Part shown: positions 24,617 through 38,381 of the stretch, in pieces
Numbering within the stretch: the stretch's first letter is position 1
How the letters are laid out: each line of letters begins with the position of its first letter
Program-made: the position numbers and the translations under genes
The notes under the pieces: generated by a model
The model's input: only the letters and a program-made list of their open reading frames with translations
Database searches by the model: none
Told to the model about the DNA's origin: nothing
Source of the DNA: Coriaria nepalensis
Lineage: Eukaryota; Streptophyta; Magnoliopsida; Cucurbitales; Coriariaceae
Length of the DNA: 64,000 nt
Assembly (NCBI GenBank): GCA_027186245.1
Contig: CP114481.1
Location: forward strand, 38,223,501 to 38,287,500
Direction: 5' to 3'

Positions 24617-26620
24617 AATCATTTCAATGAGTCATTTCAAGTCAAGAATTTATTTTAAAGCAAGTCGAACGAATTCTATTTTTGCACTACAGACAGAAGT
24701 TTTTTGCATAACTTGCAAATAATCAATGCAAGGAAAGTGTGCATTCGTTTAACCTTAAAATCATTTCAATGAGTCATTTCAAGTCAATATCTTATTTCAA
24801 TGTAATTCGAACGAGCTCTATTTTTGCACTACAAATGCAAGTTTTGTGCATAACTTGCACATGATCAATGCAAGGAATGTGTGCATTCGTTTAACCTTAA
24901 AATCATTTCAATGAGTCATTTCAAGTCAATAAGTTATTTCTAACAAAATCGAACGAATTCAATTTTTGCACTACAAACACAAGTTTTGTGCTTAACTTGC
25001 AAATGATCATTGCAAGGAAAGTTTGCATTCGTTTAACCTTAAAATCAATTCAATGAGTCATTTCAAGTCAATAACTTATTTCAAAGCAAGTCGAACGAAT
25101 TCTATTTTTGCACTACAAACACAAGTTTTGTGCATAACTTGCAAGTGATCAATGCAAGGGAAGTGTGCATTCATTTAACCTTAAAATCATTTCAATGTGT
25201 CATTTCAAGTTGATATCTTATTTCAAAGCAAGTCGAACGAATTCTATTTTTGCACTACAAACACAAGTTTTGTGCATAACTTGCAAGTGATCAATGCAAG
25301 GGAAGTGTGCATTCACTTAACCTTAAAATCATTTCAATGTGTCATTTCAAGTTGATATCTTATTTCAAAGCAAGTCGAACGAATTCTATTTTTGCACTAC
25401 AAACACAAGTTTTGTGCATAACTTGCAAGTGATCAATGCAAGGGAAGTGTGCATTCATTTAACCTTAAAATCATTTCAATGTGTCATTTCAAGTTGATAT
25501 CTTATTTCAAAGCAAGTCGAACGAATTCTATTTTTGCACTACAAACACAAGTTTTGTGCATAACTTGCAAGTGATCAATGCAAGGGAAGTGTGCATTCAT
25601 TTAACCTTAAAATCATTTCAATGTGTCATTTCAAGTTGATATCTTATTTCAAAGCAAGTCGAACAAATTCTATTTTTGCACTACAAACACAAGTTTTGTG
25701 CATAACATGCAAATGATCAGTGCAAGGAAAGTGCGCATTTGTTTAACCTTTAAATCATTTCAATGAGTCATTTCAAGTCAATAACTTATTTCAAAGCAAG
25801 TCGAACGAATTCTATTTTTGCACTACAAACAGAAGTTTTGTGCATAACTTGCAAATGATCAATGCAAGGAAAGTGTGCATTCGTTTAACCTTAAATCATT
25901 TCAGAGAGTCATTACAAGTCAGTAACTTATTTCAAAGCAAGTCGAACGAATTCTATTTTTGCACTACAAACACAAGTTTTGTGCATAACTTGCAAATGAT
26001 CAATGCAAGGAAAGTGTCCATTCGTTTAACCTTTAAATCATTTCAAAGAGTCATTTCAAGTCAATAACTTATTTCAAAGCAAGTCGAACGAATTCTATTT
26101 TTGCACTACAAACAGAAGTTTTGTGCATAACTTGCAAATGATCAATGCAAGGAAAGTGTGCATTCGTTTAACCTTAAAATCATTTCAATGAGTCATTTCA
26201 AGTCAATAACTTATTTCAAAGCAAGTCGAACGAATTCTATTTTTGCACTACAAACAGAAGTTTTTTGCATAACTTGCAAATGATCAATACAAGGAAAGTG
26301 TGCATTCGTTTAACATAAAATCATTTCAATGAGTTATTTCAAGTCAATAATTTATTTCAAAGCAAGTCGAACGAATTCAATTTTTGCACTACAAACACAA
26401 GTTTTGTGCATAACTTGCAAATGATCAATGCAAGGAATGTGTGCATTCGTTTAACATTAAAATCATTTCAATGAGTCATTTCAAGTCAATAACTTATTTC
26501 AAAGCAAGTCGAACGAATTCAATTTTTGCACTACAAACACAAGTTTTGTGCATAACTTGCAAATGATCATTCCAAGGAAAGTGTGCATTCGTTTAAAATT
26601 AAAATCATTTCAATGAGTCC
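24617..26620. repeat. Second copy of the 20.1-21.8 kb segment
   Basis: From CACTACAGACAGAAG (24686) this segment follows the order of 20081-21800. The offset is 4536, then 4393, then 4819 bp. The first change reflects loss of one monomer and the second a gain of exactly three monomers (426 bp) at 25097-25664. The copy includes one 850-bp unit (25807-26616) and ends where GAGTCCATTCAAG first appears near 26617, the entry into family B territory. Confidence 0.85.
25097..25664. repeat. Fresh four-fold monomer expansion
   Basis: Four adjacent monomers of exactly 142 bp start at 25097, 25239, 25381 and 25523. All carry GCAAGTGATC, AGGGAAGTG, ATGTGTCATTTC and CAAGTTGATATC. I see only one clear difference between them (CATTCACTTAACC in the second). 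The homologous place in the partner block has a single such monomer (20704-20845). Neighbouring monomers elsewhere in the array are usually much less alike, so this is a local 1-to-4 expansion. Confidence 0.92.
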
Positions 26621-27300
26621 ATTCAAGTCAATAACTTATTTCGAAGCAAGTCGAATGAATTCTAGTTTTGCACTACAAACACAACTTTTGTGCACAACTC
26701 GCAAATGATCATTGCAGGGAAAGTGTGCATTCTTTTAACCTTAAAATCATTTCAATCAGTCATTTCAAGTAAATATCATATTTCAAAGCAATTCGAACGA
26801 ATTCTATTTTTGCACTACAAACACAACTTTTGTGCATAACTTCCCAATGATCATTGCAAGGAAAGTGTGCTTTCGTTTAACCTTAAAATTATTTCAATAG
26901 TCATTTCAAGTCAATAACTTATTTCAAAGCAATTCGGACGAATTCTGTTTTTGCACTACAAACACAAGTTTTGTGCATAACGTGCAAATGATCATTTCAA
27001 GAAAAGTGTGCATTCTTTTAACCTTAAAATCATTTCAATCAGTCATTTCAAGTCAATATCATATTTCAAAGCAATTCAAATGAATTCTATTTTTGCACTA
27101 CAAACACAACTTTTGTGCATAACTTGCAAATGATCAATGCAAGGAAAGTGTCCATTCGTTTAACCTTAAAATCATTTAAATGAGTCATTTCAAGACAATA
27201 ACTTATTTCAAAGCAAGTCGAATGAATTCTAGTTTTGCACTACAAACACAAGTTTTGTGCACAACACGCAAATAATCATTGCAAGGAAAGTGTGCATTCG
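26617..27300. repeat. First family B monomers (boundary zone)
   Basis: Here CTAGTTTTGC, ACAACTTTTG, GATCATTGC and CAATTCGAAC/CAATTCGGAC appear together for the first time. Markers include TTCAATCAGTC with AAGTAAATATCAT, GCAATTCGGACG, AACGTGCAAATG with ATTTCAAGAAAAG, and GCAATTCAAATG. The stretch from about 26730 to 27290 is repeated at about 40480-41040 at an offset of 13751-13752 bp. No unique DNA marks the junction and the 142-bp register carries through it. Confidence 0.8.
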
Positions 27301-30300
27301 TTTAACCTTAAAATCATTTCAATGAGTCATTTCAAGTCAATAAGTTATTTCTAACCAAATCGAACGAATTCAATTTTTGCACTACAAACACAAGTTTTGT
27401 GCTTAACTTGCAAATGATCATTGCAAGGAAAGTGTGCATTCGTTTAACCTTAAAATCATTTCAATGAGTCATTTCAAGTCAATAACTTATTTCCAAGCAA
27501 TTCGAACGAATTCTAGTTTTGCACTACAGAAACAACTTTTGTGCATAACTTGCAAATGATCATTGCAAGGAAAGTGTGCATTCGTTTAAAATTAAAATCA
27601 TTTCAATGAGTCCATTCAAGTTAATAACTTATTTCGAAGCAAGTCGAATGAATTCTAGTTTTGCACTACAAACACAAGTTTTGTGCACAACTCGCAAATG
27701 ATCATTGCAGGGAAAGTGTGCATTCTCTTAACCTTAAAATAATTTCAATGAGTCATTTCAAGTCAATAACTTATGTCAAAGCAAGTCGAACGAATTCTAG
27801 TTTTGCACTAAAGACACAACTTTTGTGCATAACATGCAAATGATCATTGCAAGGAAAGTGTGCATTCCTTTAACCTTAAAATCATGTCAATGAGTCATTT
27901 CAAGTCAATAACTTATTTTAAAGCAATTCGAACGAATTCTAGTTTTGCACTACAGACACAACTTTTGTGCATAACTTGCAAATAATCATTGCAAGGAAAG
28001 TGTGCATTCGTTTAACCTTAAAATCATTTCAATGAGTCATTTCAAGTCAACAACTTATTTCAAAGCAATTCGAACGAATTCTAGTTTTGCACTACAGAAA
28101 CAACTTTTGTGCATAACTTGCAAATGATCATTGCAAGGAAAGTGTGCATTCGTTTAAAATTAAAATCATTTCAATGAGTCCATTCAAGTCAATAACTTAT
28201 TTCGAAGCAAGTCGAACGAATTCTAGTTCTGCACTACAGACACAAGTTTTGTGTATAACTTGCAATTGATCAATGCAAGAAAGTGTGCATTCGTTTAAAA
28301 TTAAAATCATTTTAATGAGTCATTTCAAGTCAATAACTTATTTCAAAGTAAGTCGAACGAATTCTAGTTTTGCACTATAGACACAACTTTTGTGCATAAC
28401 TTGCAAATGATCAATGCAAGGAAAGTGTGCATTCGTTTAACTTAAAATCATTTCAATGAGTCATTTCAAGTCAATAATTTATTTCAAAGCAAGTCGAACG
28501 GATTCAATTTTTGCACAACAAACACAAGTTTTGAGCATAACTTGCAAATGATCAATGCAAGGAAAGTGTGCACTCGTTTAACCTTAAAATCATTTCAATG
28601 AGTCATTTCAAGTCAATATCTTATTTCAGAGTAACTCGAACGAGCTCTATTTTTGCACTACAAATGCAAGTTTTGTGCATAACTTGCACATGATCAATGC
28701 AAGGCAACTGTGCATTCGTTTAACCTTAAAATCATTTCAATGAGTCATTTCAAGTCAATAATTTATTTCAAAGCAAGTTGAACGAATTCTATTTTTTCAC
28801 TACAAACACAAGTTTTGTGCATAACTTGCAAATGATCAATGCAAGGAAAGTGTGCATTCGTTTAACTTAAAATCATTTCAATGAGTCATTTTAAGTCAAT
28901 AAGTTATTTCTAAGCAAGTCGAACGAATTAAATTTTTGCACTACAAACACAAGTTTTGTGCATAACTTGCACATGATCAATGCAAGGAAAGTGTGCATTC
29001 GTTTAACCTTAAAATCATGTCAATGAGTCATTTCAAGTCAATATCTTATTTCAAAGTAACTCGAACGAGCTCTATTTTTGCACTACAAATGCAAGTTTTG
29101 TGCATAACTTGCACATGATCAATGCAAGGAAACTGTGCATTCGTTTAACCTTAAAATCATTTCAATGGGTCACTTCAAGTCAATAACTTATTTCAAAGCA
29201 AGTTGAACGAATTCTATTTTTTCACTACAAACACAAGTTTTGTGCATAACTTGCAAATGATCAATGCAAGGAAAGTGCGCATTCGTTTAACTTAAAATCA
29301 TTTCAATGAGTCATTTCAAGTCAATAAGTTATTTTTAAGCAAGTCGAACGAATTAAATTTTTGTACTACAAACACAAATTTTGTGCATAACTTGCAAATG
29401 ATCAATGCAAGGAAAGTGTGCATTCGTTTAACCTTAAAATAATTTCAATGAGTCATTTCAAGTCAATATCTTATTTCAAAGCAAGTCGAACGAATTCAAT
29501 TTTTGCACTACAAACACAAGTTCTGTGTATAACTTGCAAATGATCATTGCAAGGAAAGTGTGCATTCGTTTAACCATAAAATCATTTCAATGAGTCATTT
29601 CAAGTCAATAACTTATTTGAAAGCAAGTCGAACGAATTCAATTTTTGCACTACAAACACAAGTTTTGTGCATAACTTGCAAATGATCAATGCAAGGAAAG
29701 TGTGCATTCGTTTAACTTAAAATCATTTCAATGAGTCATTTCAAGTCAATAAGTTATTTCTAACCAAGTCGAACAAATTCAATTTTTGCACTACAAACAC
29801 AAGTTTTGTGCATAACTTGCCAATTATCATTGCAAGGAAAGTGTGCATTCGTTTAACCTTAAAATCATTTCAATGAGTCATTTCAAGTCAATAACTTATT
29901 TCAAAGCAAGTCGAACGAATTCAATTTTTGCACTACAAACACAAGTTTTTTGCATAACTTGCAAATGATCAATGCAAGGAAAGTGTGCATTCGTTTAACC
30001 TTTAAATCATTTCAATGAGTCATTTCAAGTCAATAACTTATATCGAAGCAAGTCGAATGAATTCTAGTTTTGCACTACAAACACAAGTTTTGTGCACAAC
30101 TCGCAAATGATCATTGCAGGGAAAGTGTGCATTCTTTTAACCTTAAAATAATTTCAATGAGTCATTTCAAGTCAATAACTTATGTCAAAGCAAGTCGAAC
30201 GAATTCTAGTTTTGCACTAAAGACACAACTTTTGTGCATAACATGCAAATGATCATTGCAAGGAAAGTGTGCATTCGTTTAACCTTAAAATCATGTCAAT

Positions 30301-32330
30301 GAGTCATTTCAAGTCAATATCTTATTTCAAAGTAACTCGAACGAGCTCTATTTTTGCACTACAAATGCAAGTTTTGTGCATAACTTGCACATGATCAATG
30401 CAAGGAAACTGTGCATTCGTTTAACCTTAAAATCATTTCAATGGGTCACTTCAAGTCAATAACTTATTTCAAAGCAAGTTGAACGAATTCTATTTTTTCA
30501 CTACAAACACAAGTTTTGTGCATAACTTGCAAATGATCAATGTAAGGAAAGTGCGCATTCGTTTAACTTAAAATCATTTCAATGAGTCATTTCAAGTCAA
30601 TAAGTTATTTTTAAGCAAGTCGAACGAATTAAATTTTTGTACTACAAACACAAATTTTGTGCATAACTTGCAAATGATCAATGCAAGGAAAGTGTGCATT
30701 CGTTTAACCTTAAAATAATTTCAATGAGTCATTTCAAGTCAATATCTTATTTCAAAGCAAGTCGAACGAATTCAATTTTTGCACTACAAACACAAGTTCT
30801 GTGCATAACTTGCAAATGATCATTGCAAGGAAAGTGTGCATTCGTTTAACCTTAAAATCATTTCAATGAGTCATTTCAAGTCAATAACTTATTTCAAAGC
30901 AAGTCGAACGAATTCTATTTTTGCACTACAAAGACAAGTTTTCTGCATAACTTTCAAATGATCAATGCAAGGAACGTGTGCATTCGTTTAACCTTAAAAT
31001 CATTTCAATGAGTCATTTCAAGTCAATATCTTATTTTAAAGTAATTCGAACGAGCACTATTTTTGCACTACAAATGCAAGTTTTGTGCATAACTTGCACA
31101 TGATCAATGCAAGGAAACTGTGCATTCGTTTAACCTTAAAATCATTTCAATGAGTCTTTTCACGTCAATAACTTATTTCAAAGCAAGTCGAAAGAATTCT
31201 ATTTTTGCACTACAAATGCAAGTTTTGGGCGTAACTTGCAAATGATCAATGCAAGGAAAGTGTGCATTCGTTTAACCTTAAAATCATTTCAATGAGTCAT
31301 TTCAAGTCAATAACTTATTTCAAAGCAAGTCGAACGAATTCTAGTTTTGCACTACAACCACAAGTTTTGTGTATAAGTTGCAAATGATCAATGCAAGGAA
31401 AGTGTGCATTCGTTTAACCTTAAAATCATTTCAGAGAGTCATTACAAGTCAATAACTTATTTCAAAGCAAGTCGAACAAATTCAATTTTTGCACTACGAA
31501 CACAAGTTTTGTGCATAACTTCCAAATGATCATTGCAAGGAAAGTGTGCATTCGTTTAACCTTAAAATCAATTCAATGAGTCATTTCAAGTCAATAACTT
31601 ATTTCAACGCATGTCAAACGAATTCTATTTTTGCACTACAAACAGATGTTTTGTGCATAACTTGCAAATGATCAATGCAAGGAAAGTGTGCATTCGTTTA
31701 ACCTTAAAATCATTTCAATGAGTCATTTCAAGTCAATAACTTATTTCAAAGCAAGTCGAACGAATTCTATTTTTGCACTACAAACAGAAGTTTTTTGCAT
31801 AACTTGCAAATGATCAATGCAAGGAAAGTGTGCATTCGTTTAAGTTAAAATCATTTCAATGAGTCATTTCAAGTCAATAATTTATTTCAAAGCAAGTCGA
31901 ACGAATTCAATTTTTGCACTACAAACACAAGTTTTGTGGATAACTTCCAAACGATCATTGCAAGGCAAGTGTGCATTCGTTTAAACTTAAAATCAATTCA
32001 ATGAGTCATTTCAAGTCAATAACTTATTTCAAAGCAAGTCAAACGAATTCTATTTTTGCACAATAAACAGATGTTTTGTGCATAACTTGCAAATGATCAA
32101 TGCAAGGAAAGTGTGCATTCGTTTAACCTTAAAATCATTTCAATGAGTCATTTCAAGTCAATAACTTATTTCAAAGCAAGTCGAACGAATTCTATTTTTG
32201 CACTACAAACAGAAGTTTTTTGCATAACTTACAAATGATCAATGCAAGGAAAGTGTGCAATCGTTTAACTTAAAATCAGTTCAATGAGTCATTTCAAGTC
32301 AATAAGTTATTTCTAACCAAATCGAACGAA
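27300..32330. repeat. 5-kb mixed A/B block, first copy (partner 34250-38000)
   Basis: The order of monomers matches 34250-38000. Markers include GTGCTTAACTTGC, CACTACAGAAACAAC, CTTATGTCAAAGC with CACTAAAGACAC, CTAGTTCTGCAC, GCACTATAGACAC, AACGGATTC, GTAACTCGAACGAGCTC, AAGTTGAACG with TTTTTTCAC, CAAAGACAAGTTTTCTGC and CAACGCATGTCAAACG. The offset is 6947 bp at the left and 5670 bp at the right. The difference, 1277 bp or 9 monomers, lies in extra material between about 29056 and 30331. The match ends near 32330, where this copy has CTATTTTTTCAC and the partner CAATTTTTGCAC. Confidence 0.87.
29056..30900. repeat. Internal 9-monomer duplication, 1276-bp offset
   Basis: The marker GTAACTCGAACGAGCTC at 29056 returns at 30332. 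In both places it is followed by GCACATGATC, GGTCACTTCAAG, AAGTTGAACG with TTTTTTCAC, AATTAAATTTTTGTAC and GTTCTGTG. The partner block at 36.0 kb has this run only once, so the extra 9 monomers either arose here or were lost there. The inserted part also contains, at about 30030-30300, a copy of the family B pair at 27620-27890. Confidence 0.82.
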
Positions 32331-33165
32331 TTCTATTTTTTCACTACAAACACAAGTTTTGTGCATAACTTGCAAATGATCAATGCAAGGAAAGTGTGCA
32401 TTCGTTTAACTTAAAATCATTTCAATGAGTCATTTTAAGTCAATAAGTTATTTCTAAGCAAGTCGAACGAATTAAATTTTTGCACTACAAACACAAGTTT
32501 TGTGCATAACTTGCACATGATCAATGCAAGGAAAGTGTGCATTCGTTTAACCTTAAAATCATGTCAATGAGTCATTTCAAGTCAATATCTTATTTCAAAG
32601 TAACTCGAACGAGCTCTATTTTTGCACTACAAATGCAAGTTTTGTGCATAACTTGCACATGATCAATGCAAGGAAACTGTGCATTCGTTTAACCATAAAA
32701 TCATTTCAATGGGTCACTTCAAGTCAATAACTTATTTCAAAGCAAGTTGAACGAATTCTATTTTTTCACTACAAACACAAGTTTTGTGCATAACTTGCAA
32801 ATGATCAATGCAAGGAAAGTGCGCATTCGTTTAACTTAAAATCATTTCAATGAGTCATTTCAAGTCAATAAGTTATTTCTAACCAAATCGAACGAATTCA
32901 ATTTTTGCACTACAAACACAAATTTTGTGCATAACTTGCAAATGATCAATGCAAGGAAAGTGTGCATTCGTTTAACCTTAAAATAATTTCAATGAGTCAT
33001 TTCAAGTCAATATCTTATTTCAAAGCAAGTCGAACGAATTCAATTTTTGCACTACAAACACAAGTTCTGTGCATAACTTGCAAATGATCATTGCAAGGAA
33101 AGTGTGCATTCGTTTAACCTTAAAATCATTTCAATGAATCATTTCAAGTCAATAACTTATTTCAA
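32328..33165. repeat. Further copy of the 28.8-29.6 kb run
   Basis: This matches 28784-29620 at 3544 bp (25 monomers minus 6 bases). Shared markers are TTTTTTCAC, CATTTTAAGTC, AATTAAATTTTTGC, GTAACTCGAACGAGCTC (32600), GGTCACTTC and AAGTTCTGTGC. A change at about 32880 (TTCTAACCAAATCG instead of TTTTTAAGCAAGTCG) shows that one monomer was replaced by another type. Confidence 0.8.
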
Positions 33166-34250
33166 AGCAAGTCGAACGAATTCTATTTTTGCACTACAAA
33201 CAGAAGTTTTTTGCATAACTTGGAAATGATCAATGCAAGGAAAGTGTGCATTCGTTTAACCTTAAAATCATTTCAATGAGTCATTTCAAGTCAATAAGTT
33301 ATTTCTAACCAAATCGAACGAATTCAATTTTTGCACTACAAACACAAGTTTTGTGCATAACTTCCAAATGATCATTGCAAGGAAAGTGTGCATTCGTTTA
33401 ACCTTAAAATCAATTCAATGAGTCATTTCAAGTCAATAACTTATTTCAACGCATGTCAAACGAATTCTATTTTTGCACTACAAACAGATGTTTTGTGCAT
33501 AACTTGCAAATAATCAATGCAAGGAAAGTGTGCATTCGTTTAACCTTAAAATCATTTCAATGAATCATTTCAAGTCAATAACTTATTTCAAAGCAAGTCG
33601 AACGAATTCTATTTTTGCACTACAAACAGAAGTTTTTTGCATAACTTGGAAATGATCAATGCAAGGAAAGTGTGCATTCGTTTAACCTTAAAATCATTTC
33701 AATGAGTCATTTCAAGTCAATAAGTTATTTCTAACCAAATCGAACGAATTCAATTTTTGCACTACAAACACAAGTTTTGTGCTTAACTTGCAAATGATCA
33801 TTGCAAGGAAAGTGTGCATTCGTTTAACTTAAAATCATTTCAATGAGTCATTTCAAGTCAATAAGTTATTTCTAACCAAATCGAACGAATTCAATTTTTG
33901 CACTACAAACACAAGTTTTGTGCATAACTTCCAAATGATCATTGCAAGGAAAGTGTGCATTCGTTTAACCTTAAAATCAATTCAATGAGTCATTTCAAGT
34001 CAATAACTTATTTCAACGCATGTCAAACGAATTCTATTTTTGCACTACAAACAGATGTTTTGTGCATAACTTGCAAATAATCAATGCAAGGAAAGTGTGC
34101 ATTCGTTTAACCTTAAAATCATTTCAATGAATCATTTCAAGTCAATAACTTATTTCAAAGCAAGTCGAACGAATTCTATTTTTGCACTACAAACAGAAGT
34201 TTTTTGCATAACTTGGAAATGATCAATGCAAGGAAAGTGTGCATTCATTT
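33166..34250. repeat. 3-mer and 4-mer tandem units (426 and 567 bp)
   Basis: The marker CATAACTTGGAAATG has its GGA at 33222, 33648 and 34215, giving steps of 426 bp (3 monomers) and 567 bp (4 monomers minus 1). GCATGTCAAACG likewise occurs at 33451 and 34018. The longer step contains one more monomer, with GTGCTTAACTTGC and the shortened AACTTAAAATC. Other unit markers are ATTTCTAACCAAATCG, CTTCCAAATGATC, AAATCAATTCAATGAG, CAAACAGATG with GCAAATAATC, and CAATGAATCATTTC. Confidence 0.85.
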
Positions 34251-37200
34251 AACCTTAAAATCATTTCAATGAGTCATTTCAAGTCAATAAGTTATTTCTA
34301 ACCAAATCGAACGAATTCAATTTTTGCACTACAAACACAAGTTTTGTGCTTAACTTGCAAATGATCATTGCAAGGAAAGTGTGCATTCGTTTAACCTTAA
34401 AATCATTTCAATGAGTCATTTCAAGTCAATAACTTATTTCAAAGCAATTCGAACGAATTCTAGTTTTGCACTACAGAAACAACTTTTGTGCATAACTTGC
34501 AAATGATCATTGCAAGGAAAGTGTGCATTCGTTTAAAATTAAAATCGTTTCAATGAGTCCATTCAAGTCAATAACTTATTTCGAAGCAAGTCGAATGAAT
34601 TCTAGTTTTGCACTACAAACACAAGTTTTGTGCACAACTCGCAAATGATCATTGCAGGGAAAGTGTGCATTCTTTTAACCTTAAAATAATTTCAATGAGT
34701 CATTTCAAGTCAATAACTTATGTCAAAGCAAGTCGAACGAATTCTAGTTTTGCACTAAAGACACAACTTTTGTGCATAACATGCAAATGATCATTGCAAG
34801 GAAAGTGTGCATTCCTTTAACCTTAAAATCATGTCAATGAGTCATTTCAAGTCAATAACTTATTTTAAAGCAATTCGAACGAATTCTAGTTTTGCACTAC
34901 AGACACAACTTTTGTGCATAACTTGCAAATGATCATTGCAAGGAAAGTGTGCATTCGTTTAACCTTAAAATCATTTCAATGAGTCATTTCAAGTCAACAA
35001 CTTATTTCAAAGCAATTCGAACGAATTCTAGTTTTGCACTACAGAAACAACTTTTGTGCATAACTTGCAAATGATCATTGCAAGGAAAGTATGCATTCGT
35101 TTAAAATTAAAATCATTTCAATGAGTCCATTCAAGTCAATAACTTATTTCGAAGCAAGTCGAACGAATTCTAGTTCTGCACTACAGACACAAGTTTTGTG
35201 TATAACTTGCAAATGATCAATGCAAGAAAGTGTGCATTCGTTTAAAATTAAAATCATTTTAATGAGTCATTTCAAGTCAATAACTTATTTCAAAGCAAGT
35301 CGAACGAATTCTAGTTTTGCACTATAGACACAAATTTTGTGCATAACTTGCAAATGATCAATGCAAGGAAAGTGTGCATTCGTTTAACTTAAAATCATTT
35401 CAATGAGTCATTTCAAGTCAATAATTTATTTCAAAGCAAGTCGAACGGATTCAATTTTGCACAACAAACACAAGTTTTGTGCATAACTTGCAAATGATCA
35501 ATGCAAGGAAAGTGTGCACTCGTTTAACCTTAAAATCATTTCAATGAGTCATTTCAAGTCAATATCTTATTTCAGAGTAACTCGAACGAGCTCTATTTTT
35601 GCACTACAAATGCAAGTTTTGTGCATAACTTGCACATGATCAATGCAAGGCAACTGTGCATTCGTTTAACCTTAAAATCATTTCAATGAGTCATTTCAAG
35701 TCAATAACTTATTTCAAAGCAAGTTGAACGAATTCTATTTTTTCACTACAAACACAAGTTTTGTGCATAACTTGCAAATGATCAATGCAAGGAAAGTGTG
35801 CATTCGTTTAACTTAAAATCATTTCAATGAGTCATTTTAAGTCAATAAGTTATTTCTAAGCAAGTCGAACGAATTAAATTTTTGCACTACAAACACAAGT
35901 TTTGTGCATAACTTGCACATGATCAATGCAAGGAAAGTGTGCATTCGTTTAACCTTAAAATCATGTCAATGAGTCATTTCAAGTCAATATCTTATTTCAA
36001 AGTAACTCGAACGAGCTCTATTTTTGCACTACAAATGCAAGTTTTGTGCATAACTTGCACATGATCAATGCAAGGAAACTGTGCATTCGTTTAACCATAA
36101 AATCATTTCAATGGGTCACTTCAAGTCAATAACTTATTTCAAAGCAAGTTGAACGAATTCTATTTTTTCACTACAAACACAAGTTTTGTGCATAACTTGC
36201 AAATGATCAATGCAAGGAAAGTGCGCATTCGTTTAACTTAAAATCATTTCAATGAGTCATTTCAAGTCAATAAGTTATTTTTAAGCAAGTCGAACGAATT
36301 AAATTTTTGCACTACAAACACAAATTTTGTGCATAACTTGCAAATGATCAATGCAAGGAAAGTGTGCATTCGTTTAACCTTAAAATAATTTCAATGAGTC
36401 ATTTCAAGTCAATATCTTATTTCAAAGCAAGTCGAACGAATTCAATTTTTGCACTACAAACACAAGTTCTGTGCATAACTTGCAAATGATCATTGCAAGG
36501 AAAGTGTGCATTCGTTTAACCTTAAAATCATTTCAATGAGTCATTTCAAGTCAATAACTTATTTCAAAGCAAGTCGAACGAATTCTATTTTTGCACTACA
36601 AAGACAAGTTTTCTGCATAACTTTCAAATGATCAATGCAAGGAACGTGTGCATTCGTTTAACCTTAAAATCATTTCAATGAGTCATTTCATGTCAATATC
36701 TTATTTTAAAGTAATTCGAACGAGCACTATTTTTGCACTACAAATGCAAGTTTTGTGCATAACTTGCACATGATCAATGCAAGGAAACTGTGCATTCGTT
36801 TAACCTTAAAATCATTTCAATGAGTCTTTTCACGTCAATAACTTATTTCAGAGCAAGTCGAAAGAATTCTATTTTTGCACTACAAATGCAAGTTTTGGGC
36901 GTAACTTGCAAATGATCAATGCAAGGAAAGTGTGCATTCGTTTAACCTTAAAATCATTTCAATGAGTCATTTCAAGTCAATAACTTATTTCAAAGCAAGT
37001 CGAACGAATTCTAGTTTTGCACTACAACCACAAGTTTTGTGCATAACTTGCAAATGATCAATGCAAGGAAAGTGTGCATTCGTTTAACCTTAAAATCATT
37101 TCAGAGAGTCATTACAAGTCAATAACTTATTTCAACGCAAGTCGAACAAATTCAATTTTTGCACTACGAACACAAGTTTTGTGCATAACTTCCAAATGAT

Positions 37201-38000
37201 CATTGCAAGGAAAGTGTGCATTCGTTTAACCTTAAAATCAATTCAATGAGTCATTTCAAGTCAATAACTTATTTCAACGCATGTCAAACGAATTCTATTT
37301 TTGCACTACAAACAGATGTTTTGTGCATAACTTGCAAATGATCAATGCAAGGAAAGTGTGCATTCGTTTAACCTTAAAATCATTTCAATGAGTCATTTCA
37401 AGTCAATAACTTATTTCAAAGCAAGTCGAACGAATTCTATTTTTGCACTACAAACAGAAGTTTTTTGCATAACTTGCAAATGATCAATGCAAGGAAAGTG
37501 TGCATTCGTTTAAGTTAAAATCATTTCAATGAGTCATTTCAAGTCAATAATTTATTTCAAAGCAAGTCGAACGAATTCAATTTTTGCACTACAAACACAA
37601 GTTTTGTGGATAACTTCCAAACGATCATTGCAAGGAAAGTGTGCATTCGTTTAAACTTAAAATCAATTCAATGAGTCATTTCAAGTCAATAACTTATTTC
37701 AAAGCAAGTCAAACGAATTCTATTTTTGCACAATAAACAGATGTTTTGTGCATAACTTGCAAATGATCAATGCAAGGAAAGTGTGCATTCGTTTAACCTT
37801 AAAATCATTTCGATGAGTCATTTCAAGTCAATAACTTATTTCAAAGCAAGTCGAACGAATTCTAATTTTGCACTACAAACAGAAGTTTTTTGCATAACTT
37901 GCAAATGATCAATGCAAGGAAAGTGTGCAATCGTTTAACTTAAAATCAGTTCAATGAGTCATTTCAAGTCAATAAGTTATTTCTAACCAAATCGAACGAA
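34250..38000. repeat. 5-kb block, second and shorter copy (partner 27300-32330)
   Basis: This is the second copy of the mixed A/B block, without the extra 9 monomers near 29-30 kb. CTAGTTCTGCAC at 35171 corresponds to 28224 (offset 6947), and GCATGTCAAACG at 37279 to 31609 (offset 5670). Point differences are sparse, for example CAATTGATC against CAAATGATC near 28265/35212 and CAATTTTGCAC, one T shorter, near 35450. Its right part was then used as template for the 1702-bp duplication into 38.4-40.1 kb. Confidence 0.87.
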
Positions 38001-38296
38001 TTCAATTTTTGCACTACAAACACAAGTTTTGTGCTTAACTTGCAAATGATCATTGCAAGGAAAGTGTGCATTCGTTTAACCTTAATATCAATTCAATGAG
38101 TCATTTCAAGTCAATAACTTATTTCAAAGCAAGTCGAACGAATTCTATTTTTGCACTACAAACACAAGTTTTGTGCATAACTTGCAAGTGATCAATGCAA
38201 GGAAAGTGTGCATTCGTTTAACCTTAGAATCATTTCAATGAGTCATTTCAAGTCAATAACTTATTTCAAAGTAAGTCGAACGAATTCTATTTTTGC
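36680..38296. repeat. 12-monomer duplication, left copy (offset 1702 bp)
   Basis: Markers GAGCACT (36722), GTCGAAAGAATTC, CACTACAACCAC, CACTACGAACAC, GCATGTC (37279), GCACAATAAACAG and GCAATCG (37927) recur in the same order at 38382-40140. The step is 1702 bp (12 x 142 minus 2) at first and 1844 bp later, because the right copy has one additional monomer. Confidence 0.82.
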
Positions 38297-38381
38297 ACTA
38301 CAAACAGAAGTTTTTTGCATAATGTGCAAATGATCATTTCAAGAAAAGTGTGCATTCATTTAACCTTAAAATCATTTCAAT

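Noticed and set aside
12667..26067. A 75-codon frame at 12667, 19460, 21021, 21871, 22721, 23996 and 25840
   Set aside because: The frame recurs because one monomer pair with a one-base deletion (CTTAAATC) is part of HORs. Conservation follows DNA amplification; at 23145 the same pair is broken without consequence.
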